A stretch of 64,000 nucleotides of DNA, taken from Puccinia triticina. Lineage: Eukaryota; Basidiomycota; Pucciniomycetes; Pucciniales; Pucciniaceae. Location: positions 5,146,001-5,210,000 of the forward strand of contig NC_070561.1 in the NCBI RefSeq assembly GCF_026914185.1. Reading direction: 5' to 3'. The translations under genes and the position numbers were made by a program. The notes below the pieces were generated by a model that saw only the letters and a list, made by a program, of their open reading frames with translations, searched no databases and was not told the DNA's origin. This document shows positions 43,088 through 53,723 of the stretch, in pieces; the first letter of the stretch is position 1, and each line of letters opens with the position of its first letter.

Positions 43088-43271
43088 GCTGGGTAATGAA
43101 GGTAGAGTGAAGGAAGCTTAAAATAAAAGTGCTTGCCGCCATCTGGAGACAGCCGAGCTGGGCTTGTGGGTCACTTCAGCATGCCCAGCGGGGGCTCTAA
43201 ACTGCGGCTGTATCAAAACTTGACCCCCACCCGGGGGGCTAAAATTGGGCGCTATTAAAGCTGGTCGCAAT

Positions 43272-43505
43272 CACTGCAAAAAAACGGTGTCAACTGTGAG
43301 CAGTTGACATGCGGAAACGCCAAGGAAGCTTGTGGTGTTACTCCAACCTTCCTCAAAGTTCAACTCAACCCAAGCTTCAATGCCCAGTCACTGTGCACAT
43401 TGCACGGTGACTGTGCTTCTGTAATCAGCCAGAGTTACAATGGCAGCATGGCTGGAGTATCCTGCATGTCAACTGTGAGCAGTTGACCCAGCTTCTTTTG
43501 CAGTG
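43272..43505. mobile_element. CACTA-like MITE
   Basis: 234 bp with ends CACTGCAAAAAAACGGTGTC and, inverted, CACTGCAAAAGAAGCTGGGT; inverted similarity continues through CAACTG..CAGTTGACATGC. Flanked by AAT on both sides. CACTG ends with a 3-bp duplication fit the CACTA group. Lies about 185 bp upstream of the oxygenase start. Confidence 0.8.
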
Positions 43506-43509
43506 AATC

Positions 43510-44290
43510 ACATTGCGTTGACTGGAGGGAGGGACTTGACCAACTCAACGGACGTACAGGCTGACAGCATTTTGTTTTTTGGTGGGGATTTTTTTTAAAA
43601 CTGCTCTCACCCACCCATCCTTTTCTGGACCAATTTCATTCTTGTTTGGATTTCTTCTTCACAAATTTTACACATTTTCCAGGTTCTCTCTTGACTCCAA
43701 GTTTCCCAAAAGCTTAATGAGAAAACAAAAAAGCAATAAAAATACAGGGCTTTGGCGGGGTGCGCTTGATGGACTTTTCCTTTGTGATCCACTCTATTTC
43801 TTCAAAGATGCAACTTTTCAAAAAATAAAAGAGGGATGGAGATGGAGGCCAGGGGGTCTGAAATTATAGCAGAGAACTGATACTCATTGTCTCTGAGTCA
43901 GGGAAGCTCCTTTCCTTTTATTCCTGCTGTCTTTCCTCTGCTTCTTCTCTCAGACAGAACAGATACTCATTCTCTCTGAGCCAGCCTTGCAATCCAAAGT
44001 CCCCCTGTTTGGTCCTAGAAGCTCTTTCCTGGCCTTGCCGCTCCGTCTCCGTCTCCGTCTCCAGTGACTGCAAACATTCTTACGCCGTAGCGTGTCCCAC
44101 CCCATGCTTATCCTTGTTTTTGTTCTGATGCGTATAAGTATGTATGTATATTATAAATTTTACAATGGTGAAAACAACAGCTTACAAGACCCAAGATCTT
44201 AAGTTTCGCAGAAAAAAAAACGGAGTTGAGGACTGGTATCTATATATAAACAAATCGTTCAGGACGTCTATCTTTATCTTTCGACCGACT
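43510..44290. other. Intergenic stretch with a dispersed repeat
   Basis: Contains GATACTCATTGTCTCTGAG and GATACTCATTCTCTCTGAGC about 90 bp apart; similar inverted phrases occur at 53220-53345. No gene recognised. Confidence 0.4.
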
Positions 44291-44293
44291 CCA

Positions 44294-46225
44294 CTAGGGC
44301 AAGAGATGGACGCCCAATGCGAGGGAGATTTTGGCGAATTGGATGAGGTTCAGTTGCTCTTTGATCGCCGAGAGTTCGTTGGAGATCTCGCGGTTGAAGA
44401 GGGCGAATTTCTCGAACTTGAGTGCAGAAGGCGGAGGCTGTTGGTCGTTGGAAGCGGCGAGAGTGGAGGGGCGAGGGGCAGAAGACGCCGAGAGGCGGGC
44501 ACAGTCGTCCTGCAGCGTGGCCACTCTAGTGCGCGATTCGGCGGCCTCGAAGCGGGCCGAATCGAGGGCGTTTTCGAGCTCGATGTTGGTCTCTTTGAGG
44601 TCGTCGAGCTCGGCCTCCAACCTGCGGATCTCGTCGACGAGCGCCGCTTCGCGCTCGGCGTCTGCGAGCGTCTTCTTTCCCCCCGGGTCCTGGGGGTCCG
44701 AGAGCGCGGCGAGTTGGGTCTGCAGGTCGCGTTCGCGTTGGTGGGATTGTTCGAGCGAGGCGGAGAGCATTGCGAGCTGCGATTCGTGTGCAACTAGTTG
44801 GCCCATTTGGGTCGTTGAGGTGCTGGTGGACAGCCGGGACCTTGAGAGAGGAGTCGCGGGGGGGAGGAAGCCGAAGGAGGGCCGCTTCTTGACCCTGGTC
44901 ACCGTCTTGGGCATGTGGGAGTCCATATTGTTGTCGTTGTTCTGCGCTTCGTTTTCCTGGACGATGTTGAGGAAGTTCGCGCGGGCAGAGGCGAGGGCGA
45001 TCGCGGCGTTCTGGACGGCGGGCTTGAGCGGGGTGAGCTTGCTCATGGAGATGTCGGCGACCATAGCCTCCGTCGAGTCCGGGTCCGTCAACAGCCCCTC
45101 CTCCCCGTCTGCCCCGTCCTCCCAATGCAGTCCGCCCAGGGAAGACATGGTCGAGTAGCGTAACATGTCCGTCACTGACGAGCGCGCCCGACTCAGTCTG
45201 TCCCGTTGCACGTTTTGCTTGCTCAGCGAGGCCGCCAGGGCGGAGATGTTGGGCGAGTTGCCGATGAAAGAGCCCGCGGGGGAGACGAGCGAGGTGTTGG
45301 AGGCACTGCTCGGACGGCGTTGCGGGGTGACCCCGAGCATGTTGTTCTTGCTGCTGGAGTGGCTGTCGCTCAGCAGAGCGTCCTGTTGGAACGCTTGTGC
45401 GAGCTGCATCACCCGCGACGGCCGCCGCTTGATCTGGGGGATCCCGCTGGGGTCCGGCGGCGAGACGCCGAGCGAGGAGGTGGAGCGGTCGAGGATCTGC
45501 TTCGAGCGTGCTCGGGTCATCGGCCGGCGGGGCGTTTGGTCCTCAACGATCGACGGGAACGCGATGCTGGTCTGTTTCTGGGTGGCCCGGGGGATAGGCG
45601 GAGGCACAGGGAGCTTGGAGCTGAGCGGATTGGCCGCGGCGCTGGTCAGTTGTCCGGGCGCTTGGGACGGCTTCTTTCGCGGGGTCGTGTCCGGATCGAT
45701 GTGCCCACTGGAGGAGCTCGGTTTGGATCCTGCTGGAGGGATCGAAGATCCGGGCGTGCGCGCAAGACTGGAGGAGGATGACAAAGGAGGGGCTGGGGTA
45801 GAGGCAGTCTGAGCCTGCAGGGTCAAGACTTTCTTCGCTCGTAATCTCTTGGTGCCCGCATTGGAGATCCCGGGCGTTGGGGCTGTGGGGGTGGGTGCGG
45901 CTCTAGGCAGACGACTCTTGCCATCACGCTTGACGGTCAGAAGGGGCGTTTGGGCGGGGGAGTTGAGGCCGGAGACGAGGTTGATGGTCGGATTGCCGCC
46001 CCGACGCATCAAGGTGGCTGGCGTGCGTGGCTCGGCGGGTAGGTTCTTGGTTTGGGCTGGCAGCCTTGAGCGTGATGGTTTGAGCTGTGAGAGGGATGCG
46101 TTGGTTTTCAGCAGGATGGATCGTGAGGGGTCATGAGGAGTGGCGGCTGGGGTTTGGGTGGGCCTCCGTCCGAGTGTCTGTGCATTCGAGCGAGAAGTGT
46201 TGAGGGTGGTGGTTGATCGGCTCAT
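44294..46225 (-). CDS. Ser/Pro-rich coiled-coil protein of unknown function
   Basis: 643 residues from the ATG at 46225 (MSRSTTTLNTSRSNAQ). An upstream in-frame extension to 46378 crosses a likely 5'UTR intron acceptor (CCCAATCCAG) and is not favoured. Residues 1-350 are low-complexity, basic, rich in S, P, T and R, with TPRKKPSQ, TPRRPMTR and RRPSR phosphosite-like motifs. Residues about 500-600 form a coiled coil (EAALVDEIRRLEAELDDLKETNIELENALDSARFEAAESRTRVATL). The DNA is far GC-richer than its neighbours. Layout resembles cytoskeleton- or spindle-associated proteins, but I recognise no family. Long antisense frames are compositional shadows. Confidence 0.75.
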   Translation of the reverse strand: MSRSTTTLNTSRSNAQTLGRRPTQTPAATPHDPSRSILLKTNASLSQLKPSRSRLPAQTKNLPAEPRTPATLMRRGGNPTINLVSGLNSPAQTPLLTVKRDGKSRLPRAAPTPTAPTPGISNAGTKRLRAKKVLTLQAQTASTPAPPLSSSSSLARTPGSSIPPAGSKPSSSSGHIDPDTTPRKKPSQAPGQLTSAAANPLSSKLPVPPPIPRATQKQTSIAFPSIVEDQTPRRPMTRARSKQILDRSTSSLGVSPPDPSGIPQIKRRPSRVMQLAQAFQQDALLSDSHSSSKNNMLGVTPQRRPSSASNTSLVSPAGSFIGNSPNISALAASLSKQNVQRDRLSRARSSVTDMLRYSTMSSLGGLHWEDGADGEEGLLTDPDSTEAMVADISMSKLTPLKPAVQNAAIALASARANFLNIVQENEAQNNDNNMDSHMPKTVTRVKKRPSFGFLPPATPLSRSRLSTSTSTTQMGQLVAHESQLAMLSASLEQSHQRERDLQTQLAALSDPQDPGGKKTLADAEREAALVDEIRRLEAELDDLKETNIELENALDSARFEAAESRTRVATLQDDCARLSASSAPRPSTLAASNDQQPPPSALKFEKFALFNREISNELSAIKEQLNLIQFAKISLALGVHLLP

Positions 46226-46559
46226 CTTGTCTGAGAATCTACTGTCCAGCTGCGCTATCCCACAGAGTTTACGACCAGCAAGCGCAAAGCGTGAGGCGTA
46301 CGAGAGTTGTATGTCCTGGATTGGGGAGAATATGGTTAGTGAACACTGGGCATGGATGAGGAAGATAGGGAAGTGCATACTTTACTGGCGAGTCAGACCA
46401 TCGTCTTTCTTGGATGTTCGGTGGATTTGTGCTGCTGGTGATCACCCTTGATGACCTCGGTTGGCAGTGGGACTGATTATGTCATCATCCCCCGCACACA
46501 GCGCGCAGAGCACAAAACCAAAAACAAAACTACCCAAAACAAACACCGTCAGTTTAAGC
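46226..46559. promoter_or_regulatory. Presumed 5' region of the coiled-coil gene
   Basis: Includes a possible leader intron on the minus strand and an A/C-rich stretch at 46500-46545. No TATA box identified. Confidence 0.3.
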
Positions 46560-46750
46560 CCATACTCCTCTCGATCACCAGAAAAAACTGGTCATCAAGG
46601 GGAGTGACTACACACTGCAAAGAACGGGTCATCAAGGGGAGTGCTCCTCTCGACAACCGAAACGGAACCGGTCATCGAGGGGAGTGTTTACTCCTCCCGA
46701 TGACCGGAACGGACTCGGTCATCGGAGGAATCTCCGCTTGATAACCGCCC
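46560..46750. repeat. ACCGG(T/A) minisatellite next to the dispersed repeat
   Basis: Units such as CTCCTCTCGATCACCAG, CTGGTCATCAAGGGGAGTG, CTCCCGATGACCGGAACGG and CGGTCATCGAGGGGAGTG. Immediately followed by dispersed repeat copy 2, the same order as at 2830-3275. Confidence 0.75.
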
Positions 46751-46764
46751 GGTGCCGGCCACCA

Positions 46765-47075
46765 GCATGGCGTCTTGCCGCCGGAGCTTCCGCCCCTCGA
46801 GCTTTGTTTTCGAGGGGCTGTGCACCCGACCAGTTGACGTTTGGCAGGTTAAAAATACCCGGGGGAGCCCGAGCGTCATTCAGCTCAGAGTATTATTATT
46901 TTTTGCCCTGAGTCGTGTCTCAAACAAAGGTTCCAAAAATTCCGAGAAATCAATGGAGGGGGTAGAAAAATACCCTCTGCTGGCTGAAGGCAAAAAGAAA
47001 AAAAAATTCAAGTTTTTTGTACTGCAGTGCGCGACGAGTTTTTTGCAGTGCGCAAAGTGCATCTGTTTTTTTTTA
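46765..47075 (+). repeat. Dispersed repeat, copy 2 (partner 2889-3275)
   Basis: See 2889-3275. This copy ends in poly-T about 130 bp before the stop codon of the gene at 47206. Confidence 0.6.
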
Positions 47076-47205
47076 TGAATTTGACTATTTCTTTGTGAAT
47101 TGAGATTTTTCTGATAGAACAATCCAATGTAAAAATCTGTAAACAAAACTATGGAAAATGATCCGGAAGTTTGATGAATTTCAATTGTGCCGTGCTAATA
47201 AAGAT

Positions 47206-49381
47206 TTAAAGAGAACCTTCTATATGCAGCTCCCTTCCTTGTAAAGTTTGGTCTGGATAAAACATATTCTCAAAATCCTTGGGATGATTGACTTGATACC
47301 AACTTGCCAGAACAAATGCAGCAGTATATACGACTTGAGGAAAATGGTTTTCTGTGGAGGTGGAGTAGTAGTGAATCAATGACAACTGAACAGCCCCAAA
47401 CACCATATTTCCAGCACGCATCTGTCCCACCAGAGTCAAATATTTGGTATCACTTGGGATTTGTCCAAACACAGGGTAGCCTTCCTTCGGGTTGGTCATT
47501 TCTTGACCAATCCAATTTATCACATTGATTCTTCTCCTTATCTCCTCATCAAGATTCAATTCCAACTGCTTCAAAATTTTCGCATGAAGAACCTCAACCA
47601 CCCGAACTAACTGTTTATAAGTCTTCAGAAATGGGCGAGTGCTGTACGGGAATTCGTGTGGATTTGGAGGAGCTTTCAAAACTTGCATACGATCTAGAGT
47701 TTCACTGTTCTTTTCCAAAAGCAAAATGATTGGCAAAAATTTATGCTTTAATTTAACTGTGCCTTGGTGTCTCTTTCGTTTTTTTGATATGAATTGGCTC
47801 TCAAAAACTTGAACGGTTTCTTTGAATATATTGTAGCTGACTTTGTCTGCAGGCCTTGATCCACCTTGATTAATGATCATTCTTTCTAGTGTCGTGTCAC
47901 CAGCTGATAGATCAAAAATATAGTCATATCTTGGTTGGAAATACGGGTCCATAAGGGTTTCAATGTATGCATCTGTTTTCTGGGTTGCTTCGACCTGGTT
48001 TATCAATGCTGATCGATCATCTATGTGTGGTTAGAACGCGACCAAGGGTTTCCAAAGGGAACAAGCAAGAGATTTCAGGATGTGCAGGAAAATATATCAG
48101 TCCATCAGGAATACCACATGTTTTCTTTCTTTGAGAATATTACTTACTTTCCTGGAATCCGCAGTAAGATCTTATCAAAAAAGATGCCAAACTCTCAACT
48201 TGAATCGGGTCCTCTGGATTGTCCGAGAAATATATTGCCAGAATTCCCTGTATTTCTCCCCACTGGTGTTTTGAAAAGTCTTCATGGAAAGATTTCCTTG
48301 TCTTACCCCAGAGCGGAACACCGCTACTAGGGTAGAAGATTTCCTGATTCAGCTGGTCGATTATTTGTCTTACATCCATTTCGTGCTCAGCTGGCGTCTT
48401 ATTCTGTCCTGAGCGGGAGATATATATCTGCAAAATCAACTTTCTATAAAGTGATTTCATAGTTTTGGGGCGCTGAGGTTGTTTTCCGGTTTTGTCGGCA
48501 ATTTTTATGGCAGTGGGCCCGTTTGTATCTTCCTTGAGCTTGCAAAGAATAGGGAATGGTGGATGTAGCCTTTTCCATTCTATTTTCCAATGAGGGCCTT
48601 TCATGTAGTTCATTTCAAGCTTCTCCCCCACTGCCTGGACATACTCGTCTATGATTGGTTTTGCGATTTCATTACCCATTCGAAGAGAACCAGTGGGTGG
48701 ACTAGATGGTAGCGCGAGACGAATGTGATTTCTTTCTAATTCATTCAAAGTTTGGCTCACATGAGGTTTCTTATTGTTCGTGGAAGTCGGCATTTCTGCC
48801 ACAGTTTGAGCATTCAATATATTATGCCACATAAATATTTCGTTCTGAGTTGGGATAAGGCCTTCATTCATTTCGCTCCTGCCGCTTGAGCTGGGACCGT
48901 TTCGAACTAGAGACTTTCCATGAGCAAGGGGTATACTTATTGCTTGATTAAAGAGGGTCGGTTGCTTACCTGACTGAAATTTGCCACCATGATCATGCAA
49001 CGAGCCTGACTTGAATATTGAATAAGATGGCGTTTCTTGGGGTGGATGTCCGTGACTATATTTTATGCGCTTTCGCGGGGGTAGTTCGTCGACAGTCGCA
49101 AAGGTCTGAGATGATTGATGAGTCTCCTGCCCGGTTAGTGTTGGCTTCCACATGGAATGCCCGGTGTAGATTGGAATCTCCGCTGTCATCCTTGACTCAT
49201 TGGGCTCAAAAGCCCAGTTGGAAAGAGGCCCGGCATTCAGAAAGAGTCCAGTGTTTGGATTGTTTGGTTCAGCGGAAGGCCCTAGCACCCATCGATTGTC
49301 TTCGAAGTCACGAAGATAGGTCGAAATCGAAAATGGTGCCCCCAAAGTGAGTAACAAAGGAAAAAATTTCAGAGAGATCAT
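47206..49381 (-). CDS. Secreted orphan-family protein with NLS-like motif, copy A
   Basis: Two exons, 49381-48148 and 48020-47206, 2049 nt, 682 residues. Donor GTAAGT and acceptor CACATAG keep frame (FQE-N-DRSALINQ). From the chosen start, MISLKFFPLLLTLGAPFSIS is a good signal peptide; an in-frame upstream Met (MVVCMCHG) conserved in copy B is an alternative start. RKRIK near residues 103-107 resembles a nuclear localisation signal. Conserved blocks with copy B include YLRDFEDNRWVLGPSAEPNN, FNREISNEL-like stretches absent, EIFYPSSGVPLWG, KHQWGEIQG, VINWIGQEM, EGYPVFGQIP and LIHYYSTS. No known domain recognised. Likely a lineage-specific rust family; candidate effector by architecture only. 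Confidence 0.78.
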
Positions 49382-49384
49382 ACC

Positions 49385-49713
49385 GTAGAGAGACCGAATT
49401 TTTGGGCAACAAAGGCTGATGCCGTGACACATGCAAACAACCATTTGCTCACAAACCCCTTGACTTTTTTTTTGCAAGTGCAGTTCATTCTGCACTTATA
49501 AACCCCTTTGACATGGAACCACCTCCGTCTGCTGTACGGCTTCTCCTACTTGATACTGTGGGCTAATGGATTTCCTGTTTCAGGAGAAGGAAATGGATAA
49601 GAACCGACCTGGATATGTTGCATGTCATGATGTAGGGAGACATTTAAGACCGCGTTCCAGAGATCGCACCTGATCGCGCACCATTTCTTAGGATCCGTGT
49701 TGTCCTCCGCTAT
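49385..49713. other. Upstream region of copy A
   Basis: No gene recognised. Shares short phrases with the region upstream of copy B at 55990-56200 (AGGAAATGGAT, GGAGACATTT, GAGATCGCAC), so the duplication included promoter sequence. Confidence 0.5.
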
Positions 49714-50040
49714 AGCCCGAACTTATACAGTCCCTCTCTTGCCTGGGGCTTCGTACACCTTATCAAAGAAAATACACAGTAAAGTTCCGAGCGCGCTCAC
49801 CCACAGCGCTGTGGTTTTACCATATTTTCTCCAAATGAAAGGTTTCAAAACCTTCGAGTCAAGAAAAAAACAATCTGGAAGACTTGTAAAACACGTAAAG
49901 AAGCGGACAATGTAGGAAAAGTTTGTCTGGTGGATGAGACCATGTGAGTCGTGAGGGATGGAGCCAAATGAGGAGAGAAGTATTTGGTTCTCTAACGGAA
50001 AAATTCCCATAACCACTAAAGGCCACAAGAACAAAAAACC
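49714..50040. mobile_element. Decayed copy of the Mutator-like MITE
   Basis: Begins CCGAACTTATACAGTCCCTC and TCTTGCCTGGGGCTTCG, then follows 6690-7200 through TCCGAGCGCGCTCA, CAGCGCTGT and GTATTTGGTTCTCT. The right terminus and flanking duplication are lost. Confidence 0.65.
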
Positions 50041-50149
50041 AACTACCACCAGTGGACATTGGGTCGCAGGGTCACTCGGCTGCGGCTCACTGCTGCGGAG
50101 AAGACGCCGTCTCCTCCGCCAGAGGCTTGGTCGAGCATGTTCATCATTT

Positions 50150-50470
50150 TAGACAAGTGAGATAAGTGATCCAACTTATGAGGAGCACACGAGCAAGACA
50201 CACAACAACCAACCTGAGACACAAGATGCGTGGATCAGTTGAGGAGAAATGCCGAGTTGAATGAATCATATTTCAAGCACACCTTTTAGATGAGTGAGAT
50301 AAGTGATCCGACTTATGAGGAGCACACGAGCAAGACACACAACAACCAACCTAAGAGAAAACAATGGTGAGAACCTGGTGATGATAGGAGATGGTGAAAG
50401 AACAATACCTGAGACACGAGATGCGTGGATCAGTTGAGGAGAAATGCCAAGTTGAATGAATGTAGAAAAA
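50150..50470. repeat. Imperfect direct duplication, about 120 bp
   Basis: GTGAGATAAGTGATCC followed by ACTTATGAGGAGCACACGAG occurs at 50158 and 50295, and GCGTGGATCAGTTGAGGAGA at 50228 and 50423. The second copy contains an extra insertion of about 60 bp. Confidence 0.75.
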
Positions 50471-50631
50471 GAGAACCGGTACAATGTGCCCGCGGGCTCT
50501 TGACTACATACAACTACACCACGGGTTGCGGTCGATTGGGTGCCAACGTAATGAATTGCGTCGGCCCGACCCCCCCGACCCCCACCCAAAAATTTGGGTG
50601 GCGGACCTAATGTTTCATAGCGGGATGTATC

Positions 50632-50800
50632 GGGGTTTTTTGTTGGCGGATCTTCTGACGGCGGGCCTACAGCATGCCGGCTGTCGGCTGATCTTCCGAC
50701 GGCGGGCCCACGGAAGGACAGCTGTCGGTGTATCTTCCGGCAGTGGGCCCACGGAAGGGCAGCTGTTGGCGTATCTTCCGACAGCGGCCGCACAAAACAG
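50632..50800. repeat. Short tandem repeat, about 48-bp unit
   Basis: Three to four units with ATCTTCCGACGGCGGGCCCA and CGGAAGGACAGCTGTCGG. GC-rich. Confidence 0.7.
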
Positions 50801-50899
50801 TGGGTGTTGGCTGGTCATCGAGCTTGCCCATCAAAAAGTTCACTCATTGGGACTCAGACGTCAGCCACGACCCTCGGCCAGGCCGTAACGTCACCACTA

Positions 50900-51600
50900 A
50901 CCACTACGGCACAAAGCATTGCTCCTTACTTCCCTGTTTGTCGTATATACACAGCAAAACATGTATTCCTGTAAAGTTTGGAGGCTTTTCTTCTTGACAT
51001 GTTTGTTTGTTTTACTTTTTTTTTTTGTAAAATTTTGAACTGTGTAGCCTCTTTCTTACAGCGAAAGAGGCGCATCCAGGTGACTTGATTAAAAAAAAAA
51101 AAGAAAAAGAAGCCCAACCAATTGTTTAGCTAACCCGGACGGCGAGCCGATCATGACTGAGGATCGACACAGGTCCAACCAGCTGGCGGTGTTGGCTTGC
51201 TCAATGAGACAAGCCTTCGTCCGCTGCGGAGTCCTGTTGGACTTGGATTTGACAGGTGATCAAGCTGACGGAGCCAATCAGGCATGTCCAACCTGATGAC
51301 ACCGTCGGTCTGCTCGCCAGGGCTGGATGGGGTTGGCTGGGCAATCCATGACCCCTGATTGACCCACGTGTCATGCCGACACAATGTGTTGGCGGTGTTG
51401 GCTTGACATGCGGGTCGGATGGGTCAGACCCACGTAGTTCTGACCCATTGCCGGTGTCGAACCGTCTCCGTCGTGAAAAGCAGGGAGAAGAGGTCATGCC
51501 AGACCTGTTCCTGACCCCGCAGCCGAGCCCACGCGCTGATTCAAAATTTATTGAGCGGTGGTGTTGGTCTTTGACTACTGCGGCAAAGCTACTTGAAACC
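50900..51600. other. Unassigned stretch
   Basis: GC-rich middle part (51120-51500) with GGCGGTGTTGGCTTG repeated at 51186 and 51391. No gene recognised. Confidence 0.4.
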
Positions 51601-51761
51601 TATGGTATTCAAAATTGCATAAGATTTTTTTACATAAAATCATAAACTGCAATTTTAGCTGGGAGATGTCACTTTAAGTTTTATGCACGCTGACATCTCC
51701 CAGCTAAAATTGGCTTCATGATTTTATGTAAACAGTGACATATGCAATTTTGAATACCATA
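51601..51761. mobile_element. 161-bp palindromic MITE, copy A
   Basis: Ends TATGGTATTCAAAATTGCAT and its inverse, with inner arms GCTGGGAGATGTCA. The whole is a near-perfect hairpin. The copy at 63378-63538 has the same length but opposite orientation. No flanking duplication is certain. Confidence 0.85.
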
Positions 51762-51764
51762 ACT

Positions 51765-53720
51765 ATAACAAGATGACTAACAGGAAAACCGCGGATAGTT
51801 CAATACATCATCAATTACCATCATACTTCACCACACCTCTGTGTCCCTCAAGCCCAAGTCTCAACAGACATGTGGACAAGTGTGAGCCCTGGGTGAGACT
51901 GGAGTGCATTCCTTGTTGGTACCCTGAGGTTGGGTATTCAATTTCCTTCTCCCAAGCAGTATCCACTGGATATTGGGATTTGGGTGCATGTATGTAACCA
52001 CTTCGCTGCAAAACACGTAGCAAGCGGCGAGCGTATATAGCACTTTTTGAGATCACTTTGCTGCGCTGTAAATTGGCGGATAAGGTCGCTGCGCTAGGCA
52101 CTTTTTCATCTCACAGGAGAAAAACCTTGAATTTTAGTGCGCAAAATAAACAGCCAAGCAGCAGAAACTGAAAAACACTGATTTTCAGTGGCAGTGTAAA
52201 GGTTGAAAAGCGCCAATGTGCCTACAACGGCGGGGCAAAACCCGCTGACAACATTGTTTAATTATTCTGTGTTAGCCATACTGCAAGATGAGGTTGAACG
52301 GGGAAATTGTTTATAGCAATGCCAGGATGTAAAAACAATCAAGTTAAACGCAAGTGGTCCAGTTGACGCAACATTGAAAAAAGCTTATGTGTGTTTGGGT
52401 GGAGCTAGAACAGCAGTTCCACAGCAGTAAACTACATTTCAACTGCTAAAAGTTGCTTGACTTCTTTCAGTGATACATAAATAGTACTCCATTTGTTTCT
52501 TTATAGATTTCCCTGCAATAATCTAGACTTTTGGGGTCTAAAAACAACATCTGCAGGGGTCACAGATTGCACAGGAAGTCTTCCAGTAAATTCAAGGTTA
52601 TTTGAGCATGTTTCTCTTCACACAGCCCCTGTAAAATTCTTCTACATTAAAATGTTCATGTACTTTGAGGGATACAGCTTGATAGCTTTTGAAATTTGTC
52701 TGGATGAGGTTTGTTTTTCAATTTAAATTTAAGTAGCAAAAAAAAGAATTTATAGAAAAATTTTTTTCTGAAAAAATAAGATATCTTCTGAGAGTGACTA
52801 GCAGCAAGGCAAGGTATTTTTTATGTTACAAATAATGATAAAGTGGCAGATTTTAAGCTGCTATTGTTACAGTTAATTGCAACAGTGGTCTGATATGTTA
52901 TTGCAACATTGCTCTTATTTTTCAAGCAGCCTGTTATTGTAATGTAACGGGGAGCTTTGGATAAAGCGGGTAGTTATGTTGCACAAATAACATGGTTAAC
53001 ACAAAATAACATAAATAATCTGTGTTGCTAGCAGTATTTAATTCTCAGAGCTTGTGAAAAGATTAAATTATCATATGTTCCTTTTGTGATCTTATATTTG
53101 AAGGGCTGGATCCCTTCACTGCAACATGGGGGAAATTTCAGAGAGAAAACAAGCTGCGGGACAGGGCCAGAAGCCTGCGTGAGTTCAAAGGCCAAACAAA
53201 TGGGACTTGTATTTCAATCTGCCTCAGAGAGAATGAAGCCAGTTCTCTCTGAGAGGAAAGACAAAGGAAATATAATATAGCAAAGAGGAGAAGAGCTTTC
53301 CTGGCTCATAGAGAATGAAGTCAGCTCTCTGCTGAGCCAGGGAAAGAAAGAAGCTTTACTATTTACATATCTGAGTATGAAATGACTTGTTTCAACTAGT
53401 GAAATCTTGTGAAACCCAAAGTAGGAGGAGAGTTTACACCTATTCAAATATTTCAGTGATGCAGATGACATAAGTGTTTTCTTTTTTTTGAATTTTTGGT
53501 TCTTTCAAAGATGCATGATTTGATCATTGAAACAAATGAATTCATGGAGTTCTTTATTGAGTTGAAAGCTTCCTAGAGAAAATTTAATTTTGTTTTTTCT
53601 CTTTTTTTCAGAAAATTGTGAGTTTCTACATAAAATAGGTTGCTTATCAAAAATCAGTAAGCTAATTCAATCAAAAGCTCTGTATATAAAAACTTTGAAA
53701 TGGATCTTGAAGGTTTATGA
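51765..53720. other. AT-rich stretch without a recognised gene
   Basis: Contains the TTTCCCTGCAATAATCTAGA and CACAGATTGCACAGGAAGTC phrases (52500-52590) shared with 59090-59490 and 34890. A stem-loop-rich part at 53220-53345 shares GAGAGAATGAAGCCAG-type phrases with 43890-43985. No coding region recognised. Confidence 0.4.
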
Positions 53721-53723
53721 ATC

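Noticed and set aside
44331..45158. 275-codon antisense ORF and other long frames over the coiled-coil gene
   Set aside because: GC-rich DNA lacks stop codons on both strands; the minus frame has coherent coiled-coil and NLS-like composition, and the plus frames do not.
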